A stretch of 64,000 nt of DNA. Source: Siphonodentalium dalli. Its lineage: Eukaryota > Mollusca > Scaphopoda > Gadilida > Siphonodentaliidae. Under the pieces are notes generated by a model that saw nothing but the letters and a program-made list of their open reading frames with translations, was not told where the DNA came from and did no database searches. The stretch spans positions 275,985,614 through 276,049,613 of the forward strand of contig CP136064.1 in the NCBI GenBank assembly GCA_032622095.1, written 5' to 3'. Shown here piece by piece: positions 11,331 through 22,965 of this stretch (positions are counted from its first letter, which is position 1; each line of letters starts with the position of its first letter). A program made the translations under genes and the position numbers.

Positions 11331-11658
11331 GGGTTGTCTCGCTTCCGTTGCCAATGATTATAGCTCACCTATCGTGCGTTCCGTTTCGTCTAGAGTTGTC
11401 TCGCTTCCATGGCGGGACATTTTGCTTCTTGATGGTACAGTCACCAATATTTGAGTAAATGTGTTCTGGGGAAATTTTCCTAAACCAATAATAGAAATAC
11501 TATTGACCAAACTAGACATAGGGACTGTTAAAGGGACACATGGCCTTTGAGAAGTGGGTTCATACGGAACAACATATATATTGATAAAAGTTTGTAAAAC
11601 AACTGTCGTCAAAATGTATACATGGATAATAGATTGACTTATGTTCTTATTTCCATAA

Positions 11659-12249
11659 TTAAAGGGGTACTGTACGCCATTTTCATTAAATTTCCGGTGA
11701 CAACAACGACCTAATATCGATAATATATAGAAACATAAGTAATTTGAGTCGAAGATGTATTCTGTAAACGCTCAGGTTAATAGACTATCTTAAAATTTAA
11801 TCATTTAAAAGTTAATAATTTGATATAAATTGAATTTATGACTGGAGCCATAAAATGGCGTCAATTAAATTAAGAATTTCCGTAATCAAACAAAGTAATT
11901 GAGGGATACTGGATTGTTAAACCGATCGCACACACGATCGCTTAAAATATTATGATGATACGGGGAGAACACTCAAGCCACTCACTGACTAGCGACGATA
12001 CAATAACTTAAATGATTATATGGGACTAGTATGCCTATAATATAACTTTTATTTGATTCATTTGGTTGAAAACTGTACAAAAATTACTCGACAACGACAA
12101 TTTGTATTTTTGCATTCCGGTAAATTTGTCATCCGTAACACTACTTCGTACTCAACAGACTTTCAAATAATGAAAAAATTGTTACCTTATTCTCCGACTC
12201 GGAGACTATAGAAACCAACAACAACATTTGGCGTACAGTACCCCTTTAA
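11659..12249. mobile_element. TTAA-flanked MITE with GGGGTACTGTACGCCA ends
   Basis: TTAA at 11659-11662 and 12246-12249 bracket inverted ends AAAGGGGTACTGTACGCCA and its complement, 591 bp overall. A truncated relative starts at 60369. No coding frame. TTAA target choice occurs in piggyBac and Kolobok groups; I cannot decide between them. Confidence 0.8.
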
Positions 12250-12391
12250 TAACTCTCAAATAATGAGATTACTCATATCAAAACCATTAATGTTACAGTG
12301 GAATTACCGATAAAAGTCCAATTCGTCCAATAAGATACCATCTTACAAAGACTTAATCTAAACGACGGCAAACATGCTCAAACATTGGAAA

Positions 12392-12804
12392 AATGTGACC
12401 CGCCATATCTAATCCAGTCGTAAGTCGGGATTTTTTCACCCTGTGCCAATGCATTCTCTTATATATGCGAGTCGACCATAGGTCGCCTCGCATATATAAG
12501 AGAATGCATTGGCCTAATAATTTCACCCATACAGAGCGCCAGACAAACATGAGCAGACGACACTCTTCTATATGCTTCTATATATGTGTGGGGCTCCCTG
12601 CAGGGTAATGGATGTTTTTTTTATTTTATGTCCTAAAATTTGTAAGAAACATTTATTTAAAAACAATGATAAAAAATTGTTAGGCCAATGCATTCTCTTA
12701 TATATGCGAGGCGACCTATGGTCGACTCGCATATATAAGAGAATGCATTGGCACAGGGTCACAAAATCCCGACTTACGACTGGATTTGATATGGCGGGTC
12801 ACAA
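12392..12804. mobile_element. long-TIR composite MITE with hairpin in each arm, copy 1
   Basis: Each terminus reads TGTGACCCGCCATATC, then CCAGTCGTAAGTCGGGATTT, then ACCCTGTGCC. It then carries a complete hairpin (12445-12513 and 12684-12752) with arms CCAATGCATTCTCTTATATA. The whole forms a foldback with arms of about 120 bp. The centre (12514-12683) contains ACAAACATGAGCAGACGACA. Compared with the copy at 15241 that centre is reversed. Confidence 0.88.
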
Positions 12805-13041
12805 ATGTCAATGCATTGAATAATATTCTGAAAATCACACTCGTGCTAAATTATTTGAACATACTACACGATTTATGATGTTTGTTGACAAATCACTCTA
12901 ACAGCTTTGTTTACATAACAATGGTTTCATGGTTTGAACACGCGAAATCTCGTCATTGAAGAACTATCACTAATGAATATAAGAACAAAGTCTATCTATT
13001 TCTTCATGTTCTTCTTATGTGGATGTTTTTACACACTTTCA

Positions 13042-13330
13042 GGAGCCTCGGAGGCTCAGTCGGTTAGAGGTACAACTCCAAGCCGTGTCGCACTCCAGCG
13101 CTGGCGATGAGGGTTCAAATCCACATGTTTCCACCGTGGACTTTGTAACTTGAAATCGTTATCTGGTGGAGTTGCCAATTACTCGATGATGGCCGGTGGT
13201 GTGCTGCACATGCTCGACGAGTTTATCAGCCATTGCAATAATACTGGCAATGTCGTGATATGGCATTAGTTCATGAAAGCGACATTAAACCCCAATCAAC
13301 CAATCAGTCAATCAATCAATCAATCAATTT
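13042..13330 (+). mobile_element. tRNA-derived SINE
   Basis: The head resembles a tRNA-type RNA polymerase III promoter: box A GGCTCAGTCGGTTAGAGG (13053-13070) and box B GGGTTCAAATCC (13111-13122). A unique body follows, and the 3' end has CATTAAACCCCAATCAACC and an AATC-repeat tail (13290-13328). The length, about 290 bp, and tail are typical of SINEs in molluscs and other invertebrates. It lies sense to the protease gene within the long intron. Confidence 0.85.
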
Positions 13331-13619
13331 ACAGACCTGTATATTGTTTGCACCGTCTTGCAATGCATATATACAGTCATGTGACAGAAAAACAGCCGCA
13401 TTATATACTTGCATCGTTTGTCTGTCCTTCCGTCCGTCATCCTGCCGTCTGCTTCATTTCTCGGTGATAACGTGAGTTACGACGAGCTAAGAAAAATGAA
13501 TTATATACGTAGTAAGTCGGAATTGGTCCGATGATTTTACCTGAGTTGTGGAACATGACAGCAATGGAGTTTTGAAACAAACCAACATGTAGAGATCGAG
13601 ATTTTCTAACTTCAGTCCC

Positions 13620-13800
13620 TTCAGGGAAAATGGGGGGGGGGGGGTATTGGATCGACTTTGTCCTTCTGTCCGCCCGCCTGTCCGTCCGTCCGGGCATATA
13701 TCGCAGACATGGGTTATCGGATCTGAATGAATTTCGGTATTGAGGTTCGCCACCATGACTGCTCTCAAAAGAGTGCCCAATGGCCAGTGTTCGCGCTGGA
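13620..13800. repeat. G-run and CCGT-rich repeat fragment
   Basis: A run of about 14 G is followed by CCGCCCGCCTGTCCGTCCGT and sequence reading ATCGGATCTGAATGAATTTC. A CCGT-type tract also occurs at 13425-13445. It is probably a degraded dispersed repeat; the boundaries are unclear. Confidence 0.45.
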
Positions 13801-14306
13801 CCGAAAAATTTTGTGGCCAAAAGTTTAGCCAAATGAAAATTTTATTAACCAAATGAAAAAAACTTTGGCCAAATTAAATCCTCATTTTCTCGGCGCTTCA
13901 GAATTAATGACTAAAATATTTGTTTTAAACTTTATTTGTTACTCAGAATAAAAACATAACTAAAACAACACAAAAACAACTTTAAAAACAATATTATACG
14001 AACATAGGTATGCGTGATATCGCACAGACAGATCAATTCATGTAAAGCGTTAATACAAAATATATCCAACCATATGCAAAAAGCCCGGTGAAAATCAAAG
14101 TCAGAAATTTGTCATCGCGGAGACAATGGACTGTTCTGCGTTGGCTATGGTTGTTACTTGTATTTCTTTCATGTTTTTACTCTCCTTCAACATTTGTTCA
14201 GATGCACTATGGGAGTTCTTACCTGGGAGTTGGCAATGGCATTGGTTACATTATCTCTTCTAGAATTATCCTTTTGTTGTTGTCCCCCGACATATCGTCA
14301 GAAGAC

Positions 14307-14640
14307 TAAAGTATGTCCGAGCCTGCATTCTGTCATTTTCTGGTAAATTAAAAAAAAAATCTTGGCACATATATCAACCATGCAGCATGGTAAACTGCGC
14401 ACCTGCGAATTTGCGTTCGGTCGGACTAATTTTGGCAAAGTTATTGCCATTTTTCGACATAGAATCGTAAATCTTGGGACATATATTTTGCCCGAGCCCC
14501 CTGTGTTTCGTCATTTTCCAGTCATTTGTCAAAAACTTGGCACAGATGCCAACCAGCATGGGGACCTGCGCATTTTGAGATTTTGAGTTCAATCGGAGTC
14601 ATTTTGTCGGAGTTATTGCCTTTTTTTAACATAAAATGTT
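14307..14640 (+). repeat. two tandem units of about 170 bp, diverged
   Basis: Both units follow the order CCGAGCC-TGTCATTTTC-CTTGGCACA-CAGCATGG-CTGCGCA-TCGGA-AGTTATTGCC. Unit 1 starts at about 14307 and unit 2 at about 14477. It resembles the tandem-unit repeats at 30725 and 43265 in style but not in sequence. Confidence 0.65.
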
Positions 14641-15240
14641 TTATGTTTTTTATTTTAAGGTTATTGAACTTTTTCGATACATTGAATATGTGCAACATAT
14701 TTAGCGAATATGCACGTTGTATCATATTGCTCTAATCAACTACTCCTACAGTTTGTAGAATAGGGATCTGCCAAACCTGCCACCTTCGTCGGGAGACATT
14801 TTTGTCAGCGATATTTTATTTATTTTAAATTTGGGTTCCGTCCTGCCCATGTGTTTAACTTGGCACCATGTTGTGTATGTTAACCATGTGGTGTTTGCCA
14901 GCACCCAAGGTGCAACATCGTGACGTGTCGTGTCCTGGTAATAACGGCAGTTGTTTCTTACCTGCTTGTGGTCTTCGCCCAAATTACGTCACATTGGGCT
15001 ACGTTAATCGTGTCGATTGGACGCATTTATATTGGTGCTACTATAACAATACTGACATCTGATTGGCGCTCATGACGTGGATTCCAGCGGCACGGGAAAT
15101 GGAAAGTCATATGTTTTGCCATGGGCAACTTTATCAGGGCAAGATAAATATCCTTCTGAAACATGGCCATGTTACATTAATCTCGCGTGCGCGACACGCA
15201 AATATTTAATGCATCTGGAATAAGTAACTGTAGTTCCCAG

Positions 15241-15705
15241 TTATAAATGAGACGAAATATGTGACCCGCCATATCAAATCCAGTCGTAAGTCGGGATTTT
15301 TTTTACCCTGTGCCAATGCATTCTCTTATATATGCGAGTCGACCATAGGTCGCCTCGCATATATAAGAGAATGCATTGGCTTAACAATTTTTTATCATGT
15401 TTTTTAAATAAATGTTTCTTACAATTTTTAGGACATAGAATACATATATAGAAGCACATAGAAGAGTGTCGTCTGCTCATGTTTGTCTGGGGCTCTGTAT
15501 GGGTGAAATTATAAAATTGTTAAAGAATACAAGAACAAATTATTAAAATTGTAAAAAACTGTTAGGCCAATGCATTCTCTTATATATGCGAGGCGACCTA
15601 TGGTCGACTCGCATATATAAGAGAATGCATTGGCACAGGGTAAAAAAAATCCCGACTTGCGACTGGATTTGATATGGCGGGTCACATATTTCGTCTCATT
15701 TATAA
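15241..15705. mobile_element. long-TIR composite MITE with hairpin in each arm, copy 2
   Basis: Arms of about 150 bp run from TTATAAATGAGACGAAATAT through TGTGACCCGCCATATC and one hairpin (15313-15380). They are mirrored from the second hairpin (15568-15636) to ATATTTCGTCTCATTTATAA. TTATAA borders both ends and may be a target duplication or the arm tip. The centre holds GTCGTCTGCTCATGTTTGTC, the reverse orientation of the same block in copy 1. It lies about 280 bp upstream of the last protease exon. Confidence 0.88.
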
Positions 15706-15984
15706 GAATCCCCGTGCGGAAAGATATAAATTTTGACCGTACACTGGCAGGATATTGTCCATATCCGTCATCGTGATTTTACGAAATGTCTCTAATATAG
15801 CTCTCAAACAGACGATTAACTCAACCAATCTGTTGTGGATTTCAGCCGACCATACGAGTGTGACAGTTAATTTTCTTAAATTGTTGCGACGAGTTATGCA
15901 TATCTGTAAACATATAATACAATAATAAAAAGTCGTGGCGCTTCCGCGAGGAGGCACTAAAATATATCTCTTATATGTTTTCAG

Positions 15985-16155
15985 GGTGATAGTGGAGGTC
16001 CACTCGTATGTGTTGTCAATGGACGTGCGGAACTAGTGGGGTCTACATCATTCGGATCGTCTTCGTGTGATGTGAATGTGCCCACCGTATACGCCAGTGT
16101 TCACTACCAGGGGCAATGGATAGACTCCACTATCAACAGACTGCGAACAGTCTAA
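15985..16155 (+). CDS. S1 serine protease last exon: catalytic Ser, stop
   Basis: The acceptor is TATGTTTTCAG, entering in phase 0, and the stop TAA is at 16153-16155. It encodes 56 residues starting GDSGGPLVCVVNG; Ser of GDSGG is the nucleophile. Joined to the previous exon the motif reads SACNGDSGGPLVC. Later come ELVGSTSFGSSSC, PTVYASV, and WIDSTINRLRTV, matching the chymotrypsin C-terminal strands and helix. C201 and C220 are present. Position 216 aligns to Gly and 226 to Thr, which with Ser189 points to chymotrypsin- or elastase-like cleavage after hydrophobic residues. The four exons give 189 residues against about 230-250 for a mature family member, so roughly the N-terminal quarter is missing from the window. 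It is probably a secreted digestive or defence protease (inference). The visible motifs show no sign of a pseudogene. Confidence 0.95.
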   Translation, partial: GDSGGPLVCVVNGRAELVGSTSFGSSSCDVNVPTVYASVHYQGQWIDSTINRLRTV

Positions 16156-16413
16156 TCAAGACCCTGAACGATCATGTCATGAATCGCCATTGTAGCTACG
16201 CCCTTATGGCGATCATACTGAACCAGTATAACATATGGGAGCGTGTTGATGCGCTGGCTCCTACTGACAGGGAACTTTATAACAATGAACAAACAAGGCA
16301 TGGAATATATTTCTTTGTTAATACTTGTTCCTCAATAATATACATCACAGTAGGGGCGGTCCCAGCTCAAGATTGCATGCTTTTGTGTTACTTTAGTGAG
16401 CAGATGATGTCGC

Positions 16414-16419
16414 AATAAA
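16414..16419 (+). promoter_or_regulatory. polyadenylation signal AATAAA
   Basis: A canonical AATAAA lies 259 nt after the protease stop codon, in sequence CGCAATAAACATTT. It is the first good signal downstream and implies a 3' UTR of about 280 nt. Confidence 0.6.
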
Positions 16420-16695
16420 CATTTAATTAATTATAAGGGGTAAATTTCATGCATGGTTGTAAGCACGCAAAGCATAATCGCTCACAAAGTCATGCAATTG
16501 GGACCATCACCTACAGTGAAATACATTACTAAGGAACAGAAAGAAATATATCACATACACTGTTTTTGTCAATTTACTAATCTTCTCTGTCACAACATCA
16601 AATAGTTCCTAGGTTTTGAACTGGTTGGTGTAAATCAAATATAGTCAACAACAATGTCTGCTGGATCCAGAAAACTTGATAGCTTTCGCAGGATG

Positions 16696-16799
16696 GTTGA
16701 AGCTGAGTGGTTGAGCCTTATGTCGATTCGTTGAAGCTGGGTGGTTGAGTGTTATGTCGATTCGTTGAAGCTGGGTGGTTGAGTGTTATATGTCGATTT
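16696..16799 (+). repeat. 34-bp tandem repeat, three units
   Basis: GTTGAAGCTGGGTGGTTGAG followed by YSTTATGTCGATTC starts at 16696, 16730 and 16764. The third unit has a 2-bp insertion. Confidence 0.85.
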
Positions 16800-17303
16800 G
16801 GGATTAAAATAAATTATTGTATGAAGTTCCCAATAGCGTTTGTTGTCTTTCGATGGACTTTTCTGGTTCGAAATGGTGAGGACAGTTTATCCTCTCAGAT
16901 GATGTATCTGGGGGTATGGGCCTATGGGTAGAGTTGACTACAAATGTTTCTTGCCAATTGTTTTGCAAAATGGATTTTTTTGCCAAATTCCAAAATGAAT
17001 TGCCAAAGGGTCTATTTGGGAAAAAGTAAGGAATAATCCCCAATTTTCCATTTGCTTAATAGTTAATTATAATGAAAGAATAACAAATTTGATAATTATT
17101 TAGTCTGAGCACATGTTTACAGTGAATTAGGAAACAAGACATTTTGAAGTCTCATTTCAGGTTAATTTCTTGTTGTTTGTTATACATTCGACACAAATGT
17201 AGAATGTTTGTCTGCATGTTTTTGCAATTAGCTCAACGTGTGTGCCTATATTATTTGTAATTTTTTTATAGAAAGAAATTGTTTGCAACTGAAATTCCAG
17301 TTG

Positions 17304-17758
17304 AGGTTATAATACACCAAATACAAATTAGTAGAATGATTTCCCCTGGCACACACACGCTAGGATAAGCATAACAAACATCCTGGCAGCTGAATGGTCT
17401 ATGATACATGAATGAACAGTGCACGAAAAAAATGCAAAAACGTGTTTCCCGACGAGAAAAATCAAATATAGCCACACGGTGATCGGTTACGAGTGTCAAA
17501 TTGACGAATAATTTATGGGAAGGGTTGGTGTTTTTTTTCGATATCATTTTTTTCTCCATTTTAAGGGTAGTGTGACGTTTGACAAAACTACAGTTTGACG
17601 CAATACCTTGACAAGTTCTTTTGGGCACATTTTTGTGTGTCTAAAAGGACGTTCTTTAATTTTTGATATTCGTGCAGGGTCAACCTTTTCCTGCCAATAC
17701 AGGCCAGCGGGATTTGTTAAAATTGAGGCCGATGCAAATCATTTGGTGTATTGTAACC
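17304..17758. mobile_element. inverted-repeat MITE, diverged copy 3
   Basis: The ends GGTTATAATACACCAAAT and ATTTGGTGTATTGTAACC are inverted repeats and match the termini of the elements at 8938 and 10868. Internally GGCAGCTGAATGGT is kept but much else has diverged. At 455 bp it matches the family length. Confidence 0.7.
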
Positions 17759-18440
17759 GTATTATGACACCAACTGACACCAATATTAAACAAGGACCAG
17801 AGCAAAGCTGGATGTAAATACAATGAATGGGGGAACAATTAATTTTCTGAAATTGTAATTTGTTCATCTCTTCGTCGTGTGAGTCACGGTCTGTATTGAT
17901 GTCATTTCTCTTTCCACGCTCATGTCTCGCAATCACGAGATTCCATCTGATTGCATCGCACGTGGTTTGATTGAAGTGCTCCCTAAAACGCGTTCTTCAC
18001 TCAGATCGCTGTAATTAATTCATGCGATATTACATTAGACAGGCAAAGAGAGTCGCGCCTTCGAACAAATGTACGTTTTGCTTGATTACCCCATTATCGG
18101 CTAAGCTGATAAGAGAGTGTTTGATATTGGAGAATCAATTATTGTATCCAGATTACCAGATAGGGTTGGGATTCTGTGGCTCGATCTATGACCCAACGTT
18201 GTTGCGAGACGCAATTGGCAGTTTTTGCCTCATTTTACAACACTAACTGGTATTAGAACACAATCCCATTGTTACAATCGTTCTCCGGTTGTTGGTTAAT
18301 CACATAGGCCAGTGCACGGCGGCTTGTGTGTCGTAGTCAACATTCAATCAATTTCCAGTTAATCCAATTTAGTCCAGTCAATATAACAAAAATTTTACCT
18401 AACCTAGCAAACATAACCTAATTTATGTATACACTTTTTA
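17759..18440. other. no feature seen
   Basis: AT-rich intergenic sequence. Open frames up to about 74 codons have no recognisable domain. Confidence 0.4.
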
Positions 18441-18947
18441 TTAAAGGCACGCGAGGCCTTAATTGTCGAAAATATTGATATTTGTTCCAAACACCGTAAA
18501 CAGAAAAACATTAAAACGCATACAGTTTCGTTCATATAAACCATGACAATCGCGTAAACAGCATGTTATCATAAAGACCTACTATATTTTTACCTAAGCA
18601 AGAGCCTGATTGTGTTACAGAAGACAGCACAATGCTACTGCGTGGCTAACCACACACAAATGGCATAAACGCTCTTTATAAGTTCCATATCAGGAATACA
18701 CCAACAAAGAACGCTCTTTATGTTTACCATCATAATATAAACAAACACCAGAAAAGTAACTTTTTATGCTCTTGTTTACATAACAATAGTCAAACATATG
18801 ACAATAACATACTGTTTATGCGATATTTCTTATTTGTATACGGACAAAGTCTGTCTACATTTTGATGTTCTTTCTGTTTGTGGCGGTTTTTGACGGGTGG
18901 AAATATTTTCACAGGACACCCACCGCCAAGGCCAACCGTACCTTTAA
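18441..18947. mobile_element. TTAA-flanked MITE (AGGCACG ends), copy 1
   Basis: TTAA flanks (18441-18444, 18944-18947) and terminal AGGCACG/CGTACCT repeats bracket a 507-bp element. It aligns in inverted orientation with 50057-50558 along its whole length. Shared blocks include AACGCTCTTTATAAG, CAAGAGCCTGATTGTGTTAC and AAACAAACACCAGAAAAGTA. An internal AAAGAGCGTT motif occurs in both directions. No coding frame. Confidence 0.88.
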
Positions 18948-20570
18948 CGGAGACACTCTATAGAAATATCACAGTCAGATACTACGGGATATTCGTAATA
19001 TATCAATGACTTTCCTTTCTCTTGAACCAAAAACAATTTAGAATATTAATACCCATGTCATTTTGAGTGACGAGAATAAACAATTGCATTGGATCAGCAT
19101 TATACAGTACAATGTCATATTAAACTTACGTTGGTCGGCACATTTTGTTGTCGAAAATGATATATGTTGGAAATGGAATACCAAATAAATAAATCATAAA
19201 TATTCAGCGACCTATATACATTCTGCTCTTGGAAAGTAATGATAATATTCCGGTATAATTTGATATGGCAGTGACATGTGAAGTGTTGTATATGGCTATA
19301 TCAGCGACTAGATCGACATTATGTCAATTGCTGCTATATACACGGAGGAAAGAAACTATGCGAAACTCCAATAATTAACTGCTAAAACTGTTGCATTTTT
19401 CAGTCGCTACTCCTTCAACTTGTTGGTAACTAGAAATGATTGATGGGACCTTGGATAGTTCGAATAGCACACTTAATATGCAGATATCGCATAATAAATC
19501 ACGAATTTATTGATGCTTTATCATTCTGGTCAGATTGTTGGATTATAAACGCTGATTAATGAGCCGTTATTGCTGTATCGATCGGACTGCGTTTTATCAG
19601 ATCGCCCGTGTTTGGTATCATTTGAATACGACCGAATCTATACGATGGCGCGTTTCGTGTCTCATTTGACACATTTAACCTCTGCGTGAATATAATGCCC
19701 GAATAATCGCATCAGCTGGATAACTTTCAATTATTTACAAGAGTGACTCAGGACCACGACAATCAACTCTACCGCGTGTCATGCGATATTGACAAACCGC
19801 CGTATTCCAATGAGGTTTAGTATATAGCATCATGCATGCACAGCCAATCACAGTACAGTCACACACGACGATTCTCAAGCACTCAAGCCATATAGATTCA
19901 GGCTACTTTCACACGTTGGCAATATTTCCTGGACATTTTCAGGCAATTTGTCGAACACGGTTATATACATGTATAGTGTGTGTCCACTTATGTTACAAAC
20001 AACTAATTATTTTCCATAGGCGACAGTGTTAACTATAAGTAATACCGGCGATGGATTAAGCTTATCTGAACTTCAAATAGTCAAATTTCCCTTAGAACGC
20101 CATACACCCGTCGGTGACAACAATCGCGCCCTTTTCGGTGCTTTTGTTTTTAAAATGATATTCCTAAATTTCCACAACTACCCTATTTACTACACAAGCA
20201 GCAGCATAAAAATACCCAGATCCCTTTCATAACTTCGGGACCCCACCAGTCTCTTCCTGGCCATATAAACAAAATTGATGGCCATATTTACGTATAGGCT
20301 AAGATGTGTTCTGTTCCCGCTCAGAGAATCAACCAATCAGTAACCAGAATTTTTGTTTCTGCCGAATCGAGTTCAAATTCTAGAATTATAACTCATATAA
20401 TTAATTGCGTGTAACACTTGAGGTCGAGCTGGCCCGGCTTCACACAATGACGCATGGTATATGCGTGGGTGTGAGTTCACTCTCTCCTAATGAAAATTCA
20501 AACTCTGTCAAATTTTCATTCGAGGCCAAACGTAATGTTCTCAAAGTTTATGCCTTTAAAGCATAACACA
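18948..20570. other. intergenic, only repeat scraps
   Basis: No gene is seen. At 20008-20034 the reverse complement of CACTGTCGCCTATGG matches the right end of the MITE at 9350-9375, so a terminal fragment is present. At 19905-19960 a TTTCACACG-GGCAAT-TTTCCTGG motif recurs near 21630 and 22925. Confidence 0.45.
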
Positions 20571-20574
20571 GCAT

Positions 20575-21015
20575 TTAATATAGTCTCCAGAAATGGTTCG
20601 CGATTGGTTGGATCCATTTTATCATTTTAATCGACAGTTTGTGTACACATTCTGTTCTGAAGACTTCATACATTGAATGCGTGGCCTTACTAACTGCAGC
20701 GTGATTGGATTCTATAAAGGACCCATTTCTGGAAAGAGATATACCAAAAAAGTTGAACGAGCTAGCCACTCCTATAGAATCATATTATTGAATGAAAGAT
20801 TAAGACTTTTTGGTTGCCTCTGTTGATTCGGCGAATAATACGGTATCGTCAGCGTAAAAAAGAACACACAGAAATTTCCGATACAGTCAACTTTGATCTC
20901 CATTTCTTTAAAAAATATTCCCATTCCCAGACACGTCTGCACTGGCCAAACAATCGCTCACGTCATTTATGTACAAGGAAAATAGAAATGGGGAGACATT
21001 ATCACCCTGTTTTTA
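20575..21015 (-). pseudogene. degraded non-LTR retrotransposon reverse transcriptase fragment
   Basis: On the minus strand, KQGDNVSPFLFSLYINDVSD (from 21012 downward) matches the conserved QGxxLSPxLFxLYINDL block of non-LTR reverse transcriptases. FYADDTVLFAESTE (about 20863-20822) is the catalytic YADD block. SFNFFGISLSRNGSFIESN (about 20755-20700) matches the FxYLGIxxSxxGSF block that follows it. The three blocks are in the right order. Frames shift between them, stops intervene, and the usual spacer of roughly 80 residues between YADD and YLGI is mostly missing. It is an inactive remnant; the clade is not determined. Confidence 0.85.
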
Positions 21016-21399
21016 TATTGTCATGAGCGTAATTTTTATTGCGTTGGGTTGCGCGATCCCAAAATTCCACGAAAACGGAAAAATAGTGGATTTGTCACTG
21101 ACAAATTAAACTATTATAGTCTCATATAACTATAATATAGTTGAATTCAAGATTATACATGACCTGATAAATGGGTAGGATGCATAGACAACACGGGCCA
21201 TCATAGCGATGGTACCACATTCAATATACCCCAGCATACACGCCCGAGAGCTTGTTGTGGTCTGATGAGTGTTGAATGTAATGCTTGGAATTCCGGATGG
21301 TTTTTACATGCAATTTGGTCGTAACTGTCTCGCTGGCAAAACGACGCTCTTGGAAATGAACCTCGTAAATCAGGAACAACGAGTTTCACGGCCGTAACG

Positions 21400-21615
21400 T
21401 GGATCGTTTTTACACCAAGTGAAACAGATTAATGCTGGACTTATGGGTTTTCGATGCAGCAACGTGTGACGGAGTGAAGCTTTAACCGCTGAACGCATCA
21501 GCTTTCTATTACAATATATCAGTTCATTACGATCGTAACGCACAAAAACAATCAGAGGTTTGTTGAGAGAACCGCTTCCACGAGCTATAGAATCGGTATT
21601 TACAATCTCTGTAGT
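21400..21615 (-). pseudogene. possible LINE ORF1-like fragment
   Basis: The minus-strand frame reads KPLIVFVRYDRNELIYCNRK in the middle of about 70 codons. This resembles the RPIIVxFxxxxDRxxVxxxxRKLK stretch of the RNA-binding domain in L1-type ORF1 proteins. It lies upstream, on the same strand, of the reverse transcriptase remnant, as ORF1 should. The match is short and could be chance. Confidence 0.35.
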
Positions 21616-21729
21616 TAAGGTTCTGTTCACACGCTGATAATTTCTCCTGGAAATCTCAAGCAATTTTTGCAATAATTTGCTACATATTCTGCCCAATTTT
21701 GATATTTGTTTTGCAATATATCTCATTGA

Positions 21730-22960
21730 TTACAGACCGTAATTTCGGAATAGGAGTGTTCGAATAATGGCTTCTGAGAACTGGAATATTAATATAACAA
21801 CTACAGTTAAATGGACCCAATGCCTTCGACGAGTAGTCCAGGATATATTAAAGAACCAAAGCCGGACGCTTTGGGTCGTATATAGACTATATCTGATTTT
21901 GTGACGTCAACAATTATTATTTAATACAACGCTGTTGTTTTGAATTGATGCGACCACTTTTGTCGCAAAGTAGCATTAATGTCGTAAGCGGAAAATTGTG
22001 TTAAGTACTGTGTCTATCGATTACTGGTATTCCAAAATAAGGGGAATTACTATCTGAATTATGAACAGTTGAAGTATTTATTCATAGACAGCTATTATCA
22101 ATAAAGTTGTTCATATTATATAGATCAATTTCCTACGTTGGTTAGCAGAAAATCGTTTACGACGTCATGACGTCATTTGTCTACGCGGGCCAGAATCCAA
22201 CAAGGCTGCAATTGTCATGTCGTATCCGGACAACTGATTTCGCCTCACTAGACTAGACATATATATATAAGTTTACACAGGCACGCTTTATTGATAATAC
22301 GGTCTACCGGATCCGTGTCTGTGTGAACCCTCATTTCTAGTTGTGAATCTCATATTTCTCTTATACGCAGGTGTATGATTGACCTAATTTATAAACTAAA
22401 TTGGTATTTGGGCCCCCTCTTTCGATGAGCCCTTGTGTCCGGAGTGTAATTATTAATAATTACTCAACGAAGTAAGGCATAAGTGAATCTTATTTAATGG
22501 GAATACATATCAATGAACTTATATTTATAACATTAAAAAGCCATATATATATATATACCCTATGTGCGTGATTTAACTGCGGTTCGTTAATTACGATAGC
22601 GTTTATGGTCATATTGGTTGAAACTTGCACCTCAGGACTCAATCTCATCCCACCACTAATTTGCTTAAGGTCTTCTCTAATTTTCTCACTTGTTAACAAG
22701 CAAAAAAGTGGCCAAGTCTCAATGACGTCATTTATAGGCCGGTACGATGACGTCCCTAGTTACCTGCGCAAATTACATATACAATTACACCACCAACGTA
22801 GTACATATAACTAATGCAGCTATCAGGCCCGTCGGAACTGGGGAGGGGCAAAGGGGGCGCCAAAATTTTGTTATGTTATTTGACAAATAGAAGGATATAA
22901 TTTTTGCAGATTTGCTTAAGCAATTTCTCCTGGAAAATCTCAAACAATTTTGTCAGTAAT
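21730..22960. other. intergenic, no gene seen
   Basis: Only a short diverged repeat (CAATTTCTCCTGGAAAATCT near 22920, also near 21640) and small TA tracts are visible. Confidence 0.4.
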
Positions 22961-22965
22961 TTGCT

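Noticed and set aside
13042-13125. tRNA gene
   Set aside because: Boxes A and B are present, but no complete cloverleaf with acceptor stem was seen and an AATC-tailed body follows. It fits a SINE.
16116-16418. 100-codon frame overlapping the protease end
   Set aside because: It starts inside the last exon in another frame and runs through the 3' UTR.
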